Shown: positions 14,702 through 27,040, counted from the first letter of the stretch. The stretch is 36,998 bases of DNA from Massilia sp. (GCA_025359245.1 JANYGW010000182.1:1-36998), one strand, 5' to 3'. A program made the numbers and translations. Notes: generated from the sequence alone by a model not told the origin.

Positions 14702-15243
14702 GAAATGGCGTCCTGGTCGTCGCTGCCGAGGAAGCGCGCGACCTTGCCGCCCATTTTGAGGAAGCGCAGCATGGTCGCTGGCGGCAGGTGCTTGTAGTCG
14801 TCGTAGCTGGTGCCCAGCATTTCGAGGAAGCCGAGCACCTCGTTGATGCGCGCCAGCGAGGCCGGCTCCAGGCTGCCGTCCTTGCCGCCATCGATCGCGC
14901 ACTCGCGCAGCACGCTCAGGGTCGGGTCGATTTCGCGCCGCTTGCGCTCCTCGACGATGACGCGAAAGATCTCCCACACGTCCTGCAGCGCCACGAAATG
15001 GTCGCGCCGGTCGCCCATCAGGTGGGTGCTGCGGATCAGGTTCCAGCTTTGCAGCTCCTTCAGGCTGTTGCTCACGTTCGAGCGCGCGATGACGAGCGTG
15101 TCGGCGATGTCTTCGGCCGTCAGCGGACGGTTGGCCAGGAACAGCAGCGCGTGGATTTGCGCCACCGTGCGGTTGACGCCCCAGCGGGTGCCCATTTCGC
15201 CCCAGTGCAGGATGAACTTCTGTTCGGTCGGGCTCAGCGCCAT
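14698..15243 (-). CDS. GbsR/MarR-family transcriptional regulator, 181 aa
   Basis: This is a winged-helix regulator of the GbsR branch of the MarR superfamily. The opening MALSPTEQKFILHWGEMGTRWGVNRTVAQIHALLFLANRPLTAEDIADTLVIARSNVSNSLKELQSWNLIR (about 1-71) is the family signature: GEMG-RWG-NRTVAQIHALL followed by the recognition helix RSNVSNSLKEL. The wing is LMGDRRDHF. The C-terminal half is helical and likely provides dimerisation and ligand sensing. GbsR proteins sense choline in Bacillus, but proteobacterial members control varied genes. It heads the five-gene operon, and an inverted repeat sits immediately upstream of the start, so negative autoregulation is the simplest model. Confidence 0.88.
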   Translation of the reverse strand: MALSPTEQKFILHWGEMGTRWGVNRTVAQIHALLFLANRPLTAEDIADTLVIARSNVSNSLKELQSWNLIRSTHLMGDRRDHFVALQDVWEIFRVIVEERKRREIDPTLSVLRECAIDGGKDGSLEPASLARINEVLGFLEMLGTSYDDYKHLPPATMLRFLKMGGKVARFLGSDDQDAIS

Positions 15244-15245
15244 AT

Positions 15246-15279
15246 TTCTCTCATTTCTTTAATTTCTGTCATGAGAGAA
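15246..15279. promoter_or_regulatory. Inverted repeat, candidate operator of the GbsR-type regulator
   Basis: TTCTCTCAT (15246-15254) and ATGAGAGAA (15271-15279) are perfect 9-bp inverted arms with a 16-bp A/T-rich spacer, centred about 20 bp upstream of the regulator start codon. The GAGAGAA arm nearest the gene also overlaps the ribosome binding region, so a bound regulator could block both transcription and translation initiation. Binding is inferred. Confidence 0.6.
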
Positions 15280-15329
15280 TTATGTGCTTGCCTTACGGTT
15301 TGGTCAATAAAAATGACAACCGGGGCAGC

Positions 15330-15674
15330 TTATTGCGGTTTGGCGTCCGCCTTGGGCGGCGGCGGTGGCGGCAGAGGTGTTGCGGACTCTTTGGGCAGGC
15401 CGTTCTTGCCCAGGATCTGGACGTAGATTTCGTTCTGCTTGATCATGTTCAGCTCAAACCGCGCGCGCTCTTCGACCGCGCCGGTGCCGTCCTTGAGGTC
15501 GCGCACTTCGGATTCGAGCTTGGCGTTGCGCGCCTTGAGTTCATCGCTCTTGACCTGCGCCGCGGTCACCTGCGAGCGCAGCTCCGACACGCGCAGCCAG
15601 CCGCCCTTCCCCACCCACAAAGGCAGTTGGATCAGCAGCAGCAGGAATACGAGGGCGAGCGTGATGAGGCGCAT
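15330..15674 (-). CDS. ftsB: Cell division protein FtsB
   Basis: FtsB is a single-span inner-membrane protein that joins FtsL and FtsQ in the divisome and helps switch on septal peptidoglycan synthesis. The N-terminus is a short cytoplasmic start and one transmembrane helix (about residues 3-22, ending LWVGKGGW), followed by a periplasmic coiled coil ([53 protein letters not shown], about 30-82), with the conserved L-ARNAKLEAEV--LK-G-EAIEERAR-ELGMI-xxE pattern. The tail is unusual in carrying a Pro-run ([15 protein letters not shown]). It follows eno on the same strand, a position conserved in many proteobacteria, with a gap of about 42 bp. Confidence 0.93.
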   Translation of the reverse strand: MRLITLALVFLLLLIQLPLWVGKGGWLRVSELRSQVTAAQVKSDELKARNAKLESEVRDLKDGTGAVEERARFELNMIKQNEIYVQILGKNGLPKESATPLPPPPPPKADAKPQ

Positions 15675-15716
15675 GGCAGTTTGGTCCGGCCAGCGGGGCT
15701 GGCCGGTTCCAGCAGA

Positions 15717-19683
<3,967 letters not shown>

Positions 19684-19825
19684 TTAAACGGCTCAATACT
19701 TCCGCAAACCAAGGTAAAACGGCGCAAAACGGCCCGGCGGCCCATCGCCGCCTTGCATACAGGCTAGGCGGATTCGGCGGCGCACGCTACACTGTTGCAC
19801 ATTATTCAATAACCAGCGAGAACGC

Positions 19826-20950
19826 ATGTACCCAGCAACAGAGCCGGCGATGGAGCCCAACGCCCCGCTCCCCATGATGCTCTCCGAGACTCACCATTTC
19901 AGTTTCACCGGCAGCGGCCGCGAATACTTCAAAATCTGGATGGTGAACCTGTTCCTGAGCGTCGCGACGCTGGGCATCTATTCAGCCTGGGCCAAGGTGC
20001 GCCGGCTCCAGTATTTCGACCGCAATACCCAGCTGGCCGGCGCCGTGTTCGACTTCGACGGCAATCCCGTGGCGATTTTCCGCGGCCGCGTGCTGGCCGT
20101 CATCCTGCTGGGCGCCTATCAATATGCGTTCGGTTTTTCCTTCGCGGTCGGCCTGGCGGTGGTGCTGATGCTGTTCGCGTCGCTGCCCTTCCTGATGCGC
20201 GGCGCGCTGCGTTTTCGCCTGCGCAACACGCGCTACCGCGGCCTGCGTTTCGGCTTCAACGGTGCGCCGGCCGGCGCCTACGCCGCCTACCTGCCGCCGC
20301 TGCTGATGTTCCTGGGGCCGGCCGTGCTGGTGGCGCTCGACCCGTCTGGCCGCACCGTGCTGTACATCTTCCTGCTGTACCTCGTGTGGCCGCTGATGCA
20401 CGGCGCCATGAAGCGCTATCAGCACCAGCATTTGCAGTTCGGCTCGCTCGACTCCAGTTTCGAGGTCAACAAGCGCAGCTTCTATATCCCCTACTTGAAA
20501 GCGCTGGGATTGGGCCTGCTGGCGATCCTCGCCATGGCACTGGTGATGGGCATCGGCATGGCCGTCACGACGACAAAATACCGATTCATCACGGCCCTGT
20601 TCAGCGGCCTGCTGGGCGGCTACCTGACCTACCTGCTGGCCGGCCCCTACCTGCAGGTACGCATCGGCAACCTGGCGTGGTCGGCCACGACCTTGCCTGG
20701 CGTGACGATATCGTCGCACCTGAAGGCGCGCGCCTACATGAAGCTGCAACTGGTCAATTCGGTGCTGACCTTGCTGACCCTGGGCCTGTACCGCCCCTTC
20801 GCCGTGGTGCGCGCCTACCGCTATCGGCTCGCGCACATCACCGTCACCACCATCGGCAGCTTCGAGCAAGCCGTGGCCGGCGTGGCCAACAACGGCAGTG
20901 CCAGCGCGGACGGCGTCGCCGACTTCCTCGGCGTCGATCTTTCGTGGTAA
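19826..20950 (+). CDS. YjgN-family (DUF898) multi-helix membrane protein, 374 aa
   Basis: DUF898/YjgN proteins are polytopic inner-membrane proteins of unknown function. The family repeat is visible twice: FSFTGSGREYFKIWMVNLFLSVATLGIYSAWAKVRRLQYFDRNTQLAGAVFDFDGNPVAIFRGRVLAV (about 25-92), and later LGLYRPFAVVRAYRYRLAHITV (about 325-346), which repeats the T-LG-Y-PFA-VR--RY pattern. LRFRLRNTRYRGLRFGFNG (about 129-147) is also typical. About eight hydrophobic segments are present. The ATG is preceded by a weak GCGAGAAC site. It is divergent from pyrG and separated from the next gene by only 10 bp, so it is co-transcribed with a membrane-anchored M48 peptidase; that pairing recurs in related bacteria as far as I recall. 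Confidence 0.85.
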   Translation: MYPATEPAMEPNAPLPMMLSETHHFSFTGSGREYFKIWMVNLFLSVATLGIYSAWAKVRRLQYFDRNTQLAGAVFDFDGNPVAIFRGRVLAVILLGAYQYAFGFSFAVGLAVVLMLFASLPFLMRGALRFRLRNTRYRGLRFGFNGAPAGAYAAYLPPLLMFLGPAVLVALDPSGRTVLYIFLLYLVWPLMHGAMKRYQHQHLQFGSLDSSFEVNKRSFYIPYLKALGLGLLAILAMALVMGIGMAVTTTKYRFITALFSGLLGGYLTYLLAGPYLQVRIGNLAWSATTLPGVTISSHLKARAYMKLQLVNSVLTLLTLGLYRPFAVVRAYRYRLAHITVTTIGSFEQAVAGVANNGSASADGVADFLGVDLSW

Positions 20951-20960
20951 GGACAGAACA

Positions 20961-22013
20961 ATGATCTCAGCAAATTATTTCGACGGCGCCAGCGCGCGCA
21001 TCCACACGGTCGACCTGGAACTGGGCAACGGCGCAATGGCGCTGACCGGCGGCGGCCTTCTCAAGCACTACGCCTACGCCGATGCGCGCATGGCCGAACC
21101 GTTCGGCCAGTCACCCTGCGTGATCGACTTTACGGACGGCGCGCGCTGCGAAGTGAGCGATGCCGCCGGCAAGGCCGCCGTCGGCGCCGCGCTCGGCTAC
21201 CGCGCATCACGCGTGGTGCGCTTGCAGCAGCACTGGTACGGCGCGCTGCTGGCCCTGGTGCTGCTGGTGGCAAGCGTCGGCGCTTTCGTCGCGTTCGGCC
21301 TGCCCGCGCTGGCCGAACGGGTCGTCGCCGCGCTGCCGGTCTCGGTGGACCAGCGCGTCGGCGACGAAGCCATGCGCGCGATGGACAGCAAATTATTCGA
21401 ACCGAGCCAGCTTTCCAAACAGCGCATTGCGGAAATTGAGGACATCTTCCAGTCTATCCTGCCCAAGCACACCCGCATCCCGGTACGCCTGAAGGTTGTC
21501 GACTTTGCTGGTCGGTCACCGAATGCGTTCGCCCTGCCCAACGGGACCATCGTGATGACCGACCAGATGATCCTGCACGTACTGGGCAAGGAGACCGAGC
21601 TCGACGATGACATGCGGGCCGCCATAGCCGGTATCCTGGCCCACGAAATCGGCCACGTCGAAGGGCGCCATTCGATGCGGGCGATCGTGCGCTCATCGAT
21701 GCTGGCGCTCGGCTCGGCCGCGCTGTTCGGCGACTTCAGCAACGTCGTCGCCGGCGCGCCGGTGCTGCTGATGAACATGGACTATTCGCGCAACATGGAA
21801 GCGCAAGCCGATGCGTATGCCGTCGTGCGCATGGACGAGGCCGGCATGTCGACCGAGCCCCTGGCCGACCTGTTCGATACACTCGACCAGCTGGCGCCGG
21901 GCCAGAGCGCGCTGCCCAAGTGGATGAACAAGAACCTGTGCTACTTGCGCAGCCACCCGGCGACCGAGGAGCGCAGCGCGCGCTTCCGCGCGGGGCGGCA
22001 TTACAACGATTAA
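20961..22013 (+). CDS. Membrane-anchored M48-family zinc metallopeptidase, 350 aa
   Basis: ATG at 20961 follows the DUF898 stop by 10 bp with an AAGGACAG site. The first 80 residues are a soluble domain; one transmembrane helix lies at about 94-115 (GALLALVLLVASVGAFVAFGLPAL). The peptidase domain has HEIGH at residues 228-232, the zinc-binding and catalytic motif, with the third ligand probably Glu280 in the NMEAQADAYAV helix, the normal M48 arrangement. NAFALPNGTIVMTDQM (about 188-203) is the usual M48 edge strand. M48 members such as HtpX and BepA act in membrane or envelope protein quality control; this one probably faces the periplasm or membrane surface, but the topology is uncertain. 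Confidence 0.88.
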   Translation: MISANYFDGASARIHTVDLELGNGAMALTGGGLLKHYAYADARMAEPFGQSPCVIDFTDGARCEVSDAAGKAAVGAALGYRASRVVRLQQHWYGALLALVLLVASVGAFVAFGLPALAERVVAALPVSVDQRVGDEAMRAMDSKLFEPSQLSKQRIAEIEDIFQSILPKHTRIPVRLKVVDFAGRSPNAFALPNGTIVMTDQMILHVLGKETELDDDMRAAIAGILAHEIGHVEGRHSMRAIVRSSMLALGSAALFGDFSNVVAGAPVLLMNMDYSRNMEAQADAYAVVRMDEAGMSTEPLADLFDTLDQLAPGQSALPKWMNKNLCYLRSHPATEERSARFRAGRHYND

Positions 22014-22123
22014 GGGAAGCGTGGCGCGCTGGCCTGGTGCGCCATCAGCACCCTCCGTGCTGCAACGAACAGACGCGTCAATCGTGCGCCTTCATGCTGG
22101 TTTTTTAACCAGTGGAGGTCACA

Positions 22124-22522
22124 ATGTCCTACGAAGAACGCGATGCTTACGGCATGTATGTCGACAATGGCCACAAGGGCCCGGGCCCGGAACTGATGGG
22201 CGCCAACACGCTCATCGGCGACCATGTACACAACCTGCAAAACGAACACCTGGGCGAGATCAAGGAAATCATGCTCGACATGCGCACCGGCACGATCGCG
22301 TATGCGGTCATGTCGAGCGGCGGCGTGCTGTCGATCGGCGAGAAGCTGTTTGCCGTGCCGTGGGAAGCGCTCAGGCTCGACACGGCCAACAAGCGTTTCA
22401 CGCTCGATATCGCCAAGGAGCGCATTGAAAACGCGCCCGGGTTCGATACCCACCATTGGCCGGACATGGGCAATCCGCAATGGAAGACCCAGATTCACGG
22501 CTACTACGGCGTCGCCCCTTAA
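22124..22522 (+). CDS. PRC-barrel domain protein, 132 aa
   Basis: The start at 22124 is used because a GGAGG Shine-Dalgarno (22114-22118) precedes it; the GTG 12 bp upstream lies inside that site. The PRC-barrel is clear: LMGANTLIGDHVHNLQNEHLGEIKEIMLDMRTGTIAYAVMSSGGVLSIGEKLFAVPWEALRLD (about 24-86). The tail contains APGFDTHHWPDMGNPQW (about 106-122), typical of PRC-barrel proteins that respond to stress in soil bacteria. PRC-barrels act in RNA processing (RimM) or as small stand-alone proteins of unknown role; this belongs to the latter type. It has no signal peptide. It lies 110 bp downstream of the peptidase gene and probably has its own promoter. Confidence 0.88.
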   Translation: MSYEERDAYGMYVDNGHKGPGPELMGANTLIGDHVHNLQNEHLGEIKEIMLDMRTGTIAYAVMSSGGVLSIGEKLFAVPWEALRLDTANKRFTLDIAKERIENAPGFDTHHWPDMGNPQWKTQIHGYYGVAP

Positions 22523-22584
22523 CGCGGCGTTCGGTCCCGGAACCCGCGCCACCGGCATGGTGCATGATGGGTTGCGGGGGTTTG

Positions 22585-23718
22585 CTACGCAGGATTGCGT
22601 GGCAGGCACACCGAAAAAACAGTGCCTTCCCCGGCACTGGAAGTCACCGCAATCTTGCCGTGATGCGCCGCCGTAATTTCCTGTGCGATGAACAGTCCCA
22701 GTCCCAGGCTCGTCTTTGGCCGCTGGTCCTGGTCCGCATCCCCATCCAGTTGGACCAGGGCCTGAAAAATCGTTTCGAGCGATTCCTTCGGAATGACAGG
22801 TCCGAAATTGCTGACCTTGAGCGCAATACTGTCGTCCAGCCCTGTCGCTTCGAGCACGACCTCGCCGTGTTTGACACTGTACTGGGCAGCGTTGATCAAC
22901 AGGTTGGTGACCAATTGCTGCAAGCGGACGCCATCGAATGAGCCGGTCAGAGCGCCGCTGGGACGAAACACGATCACGCTTGCCGGATACATCGCGCGTG
23001 CATCGGCAACCGCCGCGTCGCAGACGGCGCGCAGATCGACCGGGGCCAGCGTGGTAGGCATGGCCGCCCCCATCTGCGAACGTGCGTACCCGATCAGGTC
23101 AGTCACCATGGTGCTCATCATGGCCGCATTGCGCTTGGCCTTCTCCCCGTAGGAAGCGAGTTTTTCAGGGGGCACCGCGGTGCGCATGAGTATTTCGCCC
23201 ACGAGCGAGATCGTGGCCAACGGCGCGCGCAAGTCATGCCCCAGCACGGCCAGAAACAGGTCCCGGGTCCGATCCGCCCTGGCCGAATACGTGACGATCG
23301 ATTCCGCCAGCGCCTGATCGATGGCCTCATTGAACCGGACCATGTCGTAAATCGTGGTTTCTGACATCTGTGCGACCATGGGCAACCAGAGCCGCAACAC
23401 CGTCGCCCTCAGCGCGCGAAATTCCGCACTCAGCTGGAGCAGCGAAAAATTGCTCGCCTGACGCAGCCGTCCATGGATCGCCGCGGCAGTTTCCTCGTCG
23501 CTCGTATCATCCTCGCCGCCCTGGGATTTTTCGTATTGCTGCTGCTGGCTTTGATGGGTCTCGATATCGAGGGCGATCGCGCTCAGGATTTGCTGCGCAT
23601 GATCAGCCAGCGCCAGGTCCGACATGGCCCCCTCTATCGGCTCTGCTTTTTTCGCAAAAGCGGTCCATTCCGTGAGGATCTCGTCCATATGTGAACGGAT
23701 AAAGGCCGACAAATTCAT
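22585..23718 (-). CDS. Soluble sensor histidine kinase with RsbRD-type N-terminal region, 377 aa
   Basis: The N-terminal part (MNLSAFIRSHMDEILTEWTAFA, then a helical stretch to about 140) resembles the RsbT co-antagonist/RsbRD N-terminal domain used by stress kinases. A HisKA domain follows with the phospho-acceptor His at about 161 (FLAVLGHDLRAPLATISLVGEIL), then the ATP-binding domain: N-box LQQLVTNLLINAAQYSV, a diverged G1 (KVSNFGPVIP) and G2 (TSLGLGLFIAQEI). There is no transmembrane segment. Starts at 23718, 23736 or 23808 are possible; 23718 is chosen because family members begin at this point and a weak GAAAGTGG site precedes it. It lies about 105 bp downstream of dnaE2 on the same strand. 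No response regulator is adjacent, so it is an orphan kinase. Confidence 0.82.
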   Translation of the reverse strand: MNLSAFIRSHMDEILTEWTAFAKKAEPIEGAMSDLALADHAQQILSAIALDIETHQSQQQQYEKSQGGEDDTSDEETAAAIHGRLRQASNFSLLQLSAEFRALRATVLRLWLPMVAQMSETTIYDMVRFNEAIDQALAESIVTYSARADRTRDLFLAVLGHDLRAPLATISLVGEILMRTAVPPEKLASYGEKAKRNAAMMSTMVTDLIGYARSQMGAAMPTTLAPVDLRAVCDAAVADARAMYPASVIVFRPSGALTGSFDGVRLQQLVTNLLINAAQYSVKHGEVVLEATGLDDSIALKVSNFGPVIPKESLETIFQALVQLDGDADQDQRPKTSLGLGLFIAQEITAAHHGKIAVTSSAGEGTVFSVCLPRNPA

Positions 23719-23823
23719 AGGCTGGACCACTTTCATGAAAGGGGGAAACGCCGCCAACCGGAACTCATATTGACTGCAGAATAGTACACCGGCATTGCAA
23801 AACCGCATTTACGAATGGCCCGC

Positions 23824-26800
23824 TCAGCAGAAATTGCGGCTGGTCGTATCGAGCCGCCCCAGTAAAGCCGACATGTCCACCAGCCGCTTGGCCACCAGGT
23901 GGCGCACCTCGCCTTCGCGCTGCCACACGCCGTACACGCCCAGCAGCGCCGCGCCCAGCACTTCCTTGCGCTGCTGCTCCACCAGGCTGGGCCAGACGAT
24001 CACGTTGACGTTGCCGGTCTCGTCTTCGAGCGTCATGAACAGCACGCCCTTGGCCGTGCCCGGGCGCTGGCGCACGGTGACGATGCCGCAGGCGCGCGCC
24101 AGCATGCCGTTCTTGTACTCGTTCAGCGTGGCGGCCGGCAGGAAGCGCTGTTCGAGCAGGCGCGCGCGCAGCAGCGCCAGCGGATGGCGGCCCAGCGTCA
24201 GCCCCTGCGCGCGGTAGTCGCCGACAATATCCTCGCCCTCGCTGGGCGCCTTCAGTACCGGCGTTTCCTCGTCCGGCGTGGTGGGGCGCAGCAGGTCCTT
24301 GTCGGGCACTGCGCCGACCGCCTGCCACAGCGCCTGGCGCCGGTTGCCGGCCAGCGACGCGAGCGCGTTGGCGCCGGCCAGCACCTGCAGGTCGTGGCGG
24401 TCGAGCTGGGCGCGCCGCGCCAGGTCGGCCACGCTGTCGAACGGCCGGATCGCGCGCGCGTCCTCGATGCGCGCCGCCACCTCGCGCCGCATGCCGCGCT
24501 GCAGGGACAGTCCAAGCCGCACTGCGGGTTGGACTGTCCGGCCAAGCCGCACTGCCGCCTGGGGGCGATCGGTGGGTTCGAGCGCCGAATCCCAGCCGCT
24601 GATGGCGATGTCGGCCGGGCGCACCTCGATGCCGTGGCGCTGCGCGTCCTGCACCAGCGCCGACGGGCTGTAGAAACCCATCGGCTGGCTATTGAGCAGC
24701 GCGCACAAAAAGGCTGCCGGCTCGTGCCGCTTGAGCCACGAACTGGCGTACGCCAAGAGCGCGAAGCTGGCCGCGTGCGACTCCGGAAAACCGTATTCGC
24801 CAAAGCCCTGGATCTGGCTGAAGATCGCTTCGGCAAACGCCAGTTCGTAGCCCCGTTCGAGCATGCCGCTGACGATGCGGCCATAGTATTTTTCCATGCC
24901 CCCCTTGCGCTTCCAGGCCGCCATCGCGCGCCGCAGCTGGTCCGCTTCGCCGGGCGAAAAGCCGGCCGCCACCATCGCCACCTGCATCACCTGTTCCTGG
25001 AAGATCGGAATGCCCATGGTGCGTTCGAGCGCCACCTTCAGGTCCGCCTTCGGATACACGGCCGGCTCCAGGCCCTGGCGCCGGCGCAGGTGCGGGTGCA
25101 CCATGCCGCCCTGGATCGGGCCGGGACGCACGATCGCCACTTCGATCACCAGGTCGTAGAAGGTGCGCGGACGCATGCGCGGCAGCATGCTCATCTGGGC
25201 GCGCGACTCGATCTGGAATACGCCGACGGTGTCGGCCGCGCAGATCATGTCGTAGGTGGCAGCGTCTTCGGCCGGAATGTCCTGCATCGAAAATACGGTG
25301 CCGCGCTGCTGGCTCACCAGGTCGAGCATGCGGCGCAGCGCCGACAGCATGCCCAGCGCCAGGATGTCGACCTTGAGCAGGCCCAGTTCTTCGAGGTCGT
25401 CCTTGTCCCACTGGATCACGCTGCGCTCGACCATGGTGGCGTTCTCGATCGGCACCAGGCGCGACAGCTTGCCCTGGGCGATCACGAAGCCGCCCGGATG
25501 CTGCGACAAATGGCGCGGGAAGCCGAGCAGGCGCTGGGCCAGCGTGGCCCACTGCTGCGCCAGCGTCGATTCGGGATCGAGGCCGCATTCGGCCAGGCGC
25601 CGGATCAGGTCTTCCTTGCTGTCGAACCAGTGGTGCGTCTTGGCGACCTTTTCGACGATGGCCAGGTCGATGCCGAGCGCCTTGCCGGCGTCGCGCAGCG
25701 CGCTCTTGGGACGGTAGCTGATCACCACCGCGGCCAGCGCGGCGCGCTCGCGCCCGTACTTGTTGTAGATGTACTGGATCACCTCTTCGCGCCGCTGGTG
25801 CTCGAAGTCGACGTCGATGTCGGGCGGCTCGTCGCGCTCCCTGGAGATGAAGCGCTCGAACAGCAGGTTGCCGCGCGCCGGGTCGACCTCGGTGATGCAC
25901 AGGCAGTAGCAGACGGCCGAATTGGCCGCCGAGCCGCGTCCCTGGCACAGGATGCCGACCGAGCGCGCATAGCGCACGATGTCGTACACGGTCAGGAAAT
26001 ACGGCTCGTAGCGCAAAAAAACGATCAGCTCGAGCTCATGTTCGATCTGGGCCTGCACGCGCGCCGGTATCCCCAGCGGAAAGCGCTGGTGCGCGCCGAT
26101 GTAGGTTTCCTTGCGCAGGTAGCTGCCGGGCGTTTCGCCGGGCGGCACCAGCTCGTCGGGATATTCGTAGCGCAGCTCGTCGAGCGAGAACGTGCACAGG
26201 CGCGCGATGCGCACCGTCTCGGCCAGCGCCTCGGGCGCGTAGATGTTGGCCAGGCGCAGGCGCGCGCGCAGGTGCTGTTCGGCGTTCTGCGCCAGCGCAT
26301 AGCCGCACTCGCCGACCGGCTTGCCGATCCGGATCGCGCACAAGGTGTCGTGCAGCGGCTTGCGCGAGCGCACGTGCATGCACACGTGGCCGAGCGCGGC
26401 GATCGGCAGGCCATGCTGCCACGCGACCTCCTCGACCGTGGCGCGGTGGGCATCGTCGAAGGCGCGGTGCAGCAGGTTCAGGCCGATCCAGGCGCGCCCG
26501 GGAAAGGTGGCTGCGATCCAGGCGGCCTGCGCGTGCAGGCGGTCGACGTCGGCGCGCTCGTAGCCGGGATAGGCCGGCAGCAGGATGGCCAGGCAGTCGG
26601 GCAGCTGGCAAAGGTGGGACGGCGCGCTGAAATCGGCCGGCGTCAGCACATACGTGCCCTTCTCGCTGCGGGTGCGCGCCAGCGTGATCAGTTCGGACAG
26701 GTTGCCGTAGCCATTGCGGTTTTGCGCCAGCACGACCAGCGACAGCGCGGCGCTGCCGTCCGGGTGAGTCAGGTGGAAATGGGCGCCGATCAGCAGCGGC

Positions 26801-27006
26801 AGCGCGGCCTTCTTGGCCTCGGCATGGGCCCGCACCACGCCGGCCAGCGAACATTCGTCGGTGATCGCCAGCGCGCTGTAGCCCAGCTGGACGGCACGCG
26901 CGACCAGCTCCTCGGCATGCGAAGCGCCGTGCAGGAAGGAGAAATTGGACAGGCAGAACAGCTCGGCATAGTCGGGCAGGCTCTGGGCCAGGGGCGCGGA
27001 AGACAT
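23824..27006 (-). CDS. dnaE2: Error-prone DNA polymerase III alpha subunit, DnaE2/ImuC
   Basis: DnaE2 is the SOS-induced C-family polymerase that replicates damaged DNA with the ImuA/ImuB proteins. The start MSSAPLAQSLPDYAELFCLSNFSFLHGASHAEELVARAVQLGYSALAITDECSLAGVVRAH is the PHP domain opening. The polymerase core carries GRGSAANSAVCYCL, the catalytic PPDIDVDF (about residue 400) and RPKSALRDAGKALG; later come HPGGFVIAQGKLS, FQIESRAQMSMLPRMRP and IVRPGPIQGGMVHP. The C-terminal OB-like part ends in VRQRPGTAKGVLFMTLEDETGNVNVIVWP. Length 1060 aa is normal plus a 10-residue in-frame insertion near 24505-24555. A LexA box sits 18 bp upstream. No imuA or imuB gene is adjacent on either side, unlike the common imuA-imuB-dnaE2 operon. 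Confidence 0.95.
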   Translation of the reverse strand: MSSAPLAQSLPDYAELFCLSNFSFLHGASHAEELVARAVQLGYSALAITDECSLAGVVRAHAEAKKAALPLLIGAHFHLTHPDGSAALSLVVLAQNRNGYGNLSELITLARTRSEKGTYVLTPADFSAPSHLCQLPDCLAILLPAYPGYERADVDRLHAQAAWIAATFPGRAWIGLNLLHRAFDDAHRATVEEVAWQHGLPIAALGHVCMHVRSRKPLHDTLCAIRIGKPVGECGYALAQNAEQHLRARLRLANIYAPEALAETVRIARLCTFSLDELRYEYPDELVPPGETPGSYLRKETYIGAHQRFPLGIPARVQAQIEHELELIVFLRYEPYFLTVYDIVRYARSVGILCQGRGSAANSAVCYCLCITEVDPARGNLLFERFISRERDEPPDIDVDFEHQRREEVIQYIYNKYGRERAALAAVVISYRPKSALRDAGKALGIDLAIVEKVAKTHHWFDSKEDLIRRLAECGLDPESTLAQQWATLAQRLLGFPRHLSQHPGGFVIAQGKLSRLVPIENATMVERSVIQWDKDDLEELGLLKVDILALGMLSALRRMLDLVSQQRGTVFSMQDIPAEDAATYDMICAADTVGVFQIESRAQMSMLPRMRPRTFYDLVIEVAIVRPGPIQGGMVHPHLRRRQGLEPAVYPKADLKVALERTMGIPIFQEQVMQVAMVAAGFSPGEADQLRRAMAAWKRKGGMEKYYGRIVSGMLERGYELAFAEAIFSQIQGFGEYGFPESHAASFALLAYASSWLKRHEPAAFLCALLNSQPMGFYSPSALVQDAQRHGIEVRPADIAISGWDSALEPTDRPQAAVRLGRTVQPAVRLGLSLQRGMRREVAARIEDARAIRPFDSVADLARRAQLDRHDLQVLAGANALASLAGNRRQALWQAVGAVPDKDLLRPTTPDEETPVLKAPSEGEDIVGDYRAQGLTLGRHPLALLRARLLEQRFLPAATLNEYKNGMLARACGIVTVRQRPGTAKGVLFMTLEDETGNVNVIVWPSLVEQQRKEVLGAALLGVYGVWQREGEVRHLVAKRLVDMSALLGRLDTTSRNFC
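24505..24555. repeat. Palindrome plus 30-bp direct duplication inside dnaE2
   Basis: GGACAGTCCAA (24505-24515) and TTGGACTGTCC (24529-24539) are perfect inverted arms. Between them lies a CCGCA-C-TGCGG inner palindrome, so 35 bp fold almost completely. CCAAGCCGCACTGC occurs twice, at 24512-24525 and 24542-24555, 30 bp apart, repeating AVRLG in the protein. The frame stays open. Confidence 0.85.
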
Positions 27007-27024
27007 ACGAGGAATTGAAAACTA

Positions 27025-27040
27025 CTGTATAAAAACACAG
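27025..27040. promoter_or_regulatory. LexA (SOS) box upstream of dnaE2
   Basis: CTGTATAAAAACACAG matches the proteobacterial LexA consensus CTGT-N8-ACAG exactly. It lies 18 bp before the dnaE2 start and 91 bp before the divergent PhzF-like start, so LexA repression of dnaE2 is very likely and of the other gene possible. Confidence 0.88.

Noticed and set aside
23899..27018. Plus-strand open frame of 1039 codons opposite dnaE2
   Set aside because: It mirrors the real dnaE2 gene in a GC-rich genome, shows His/Gln/Arg-rich composition and no domain.
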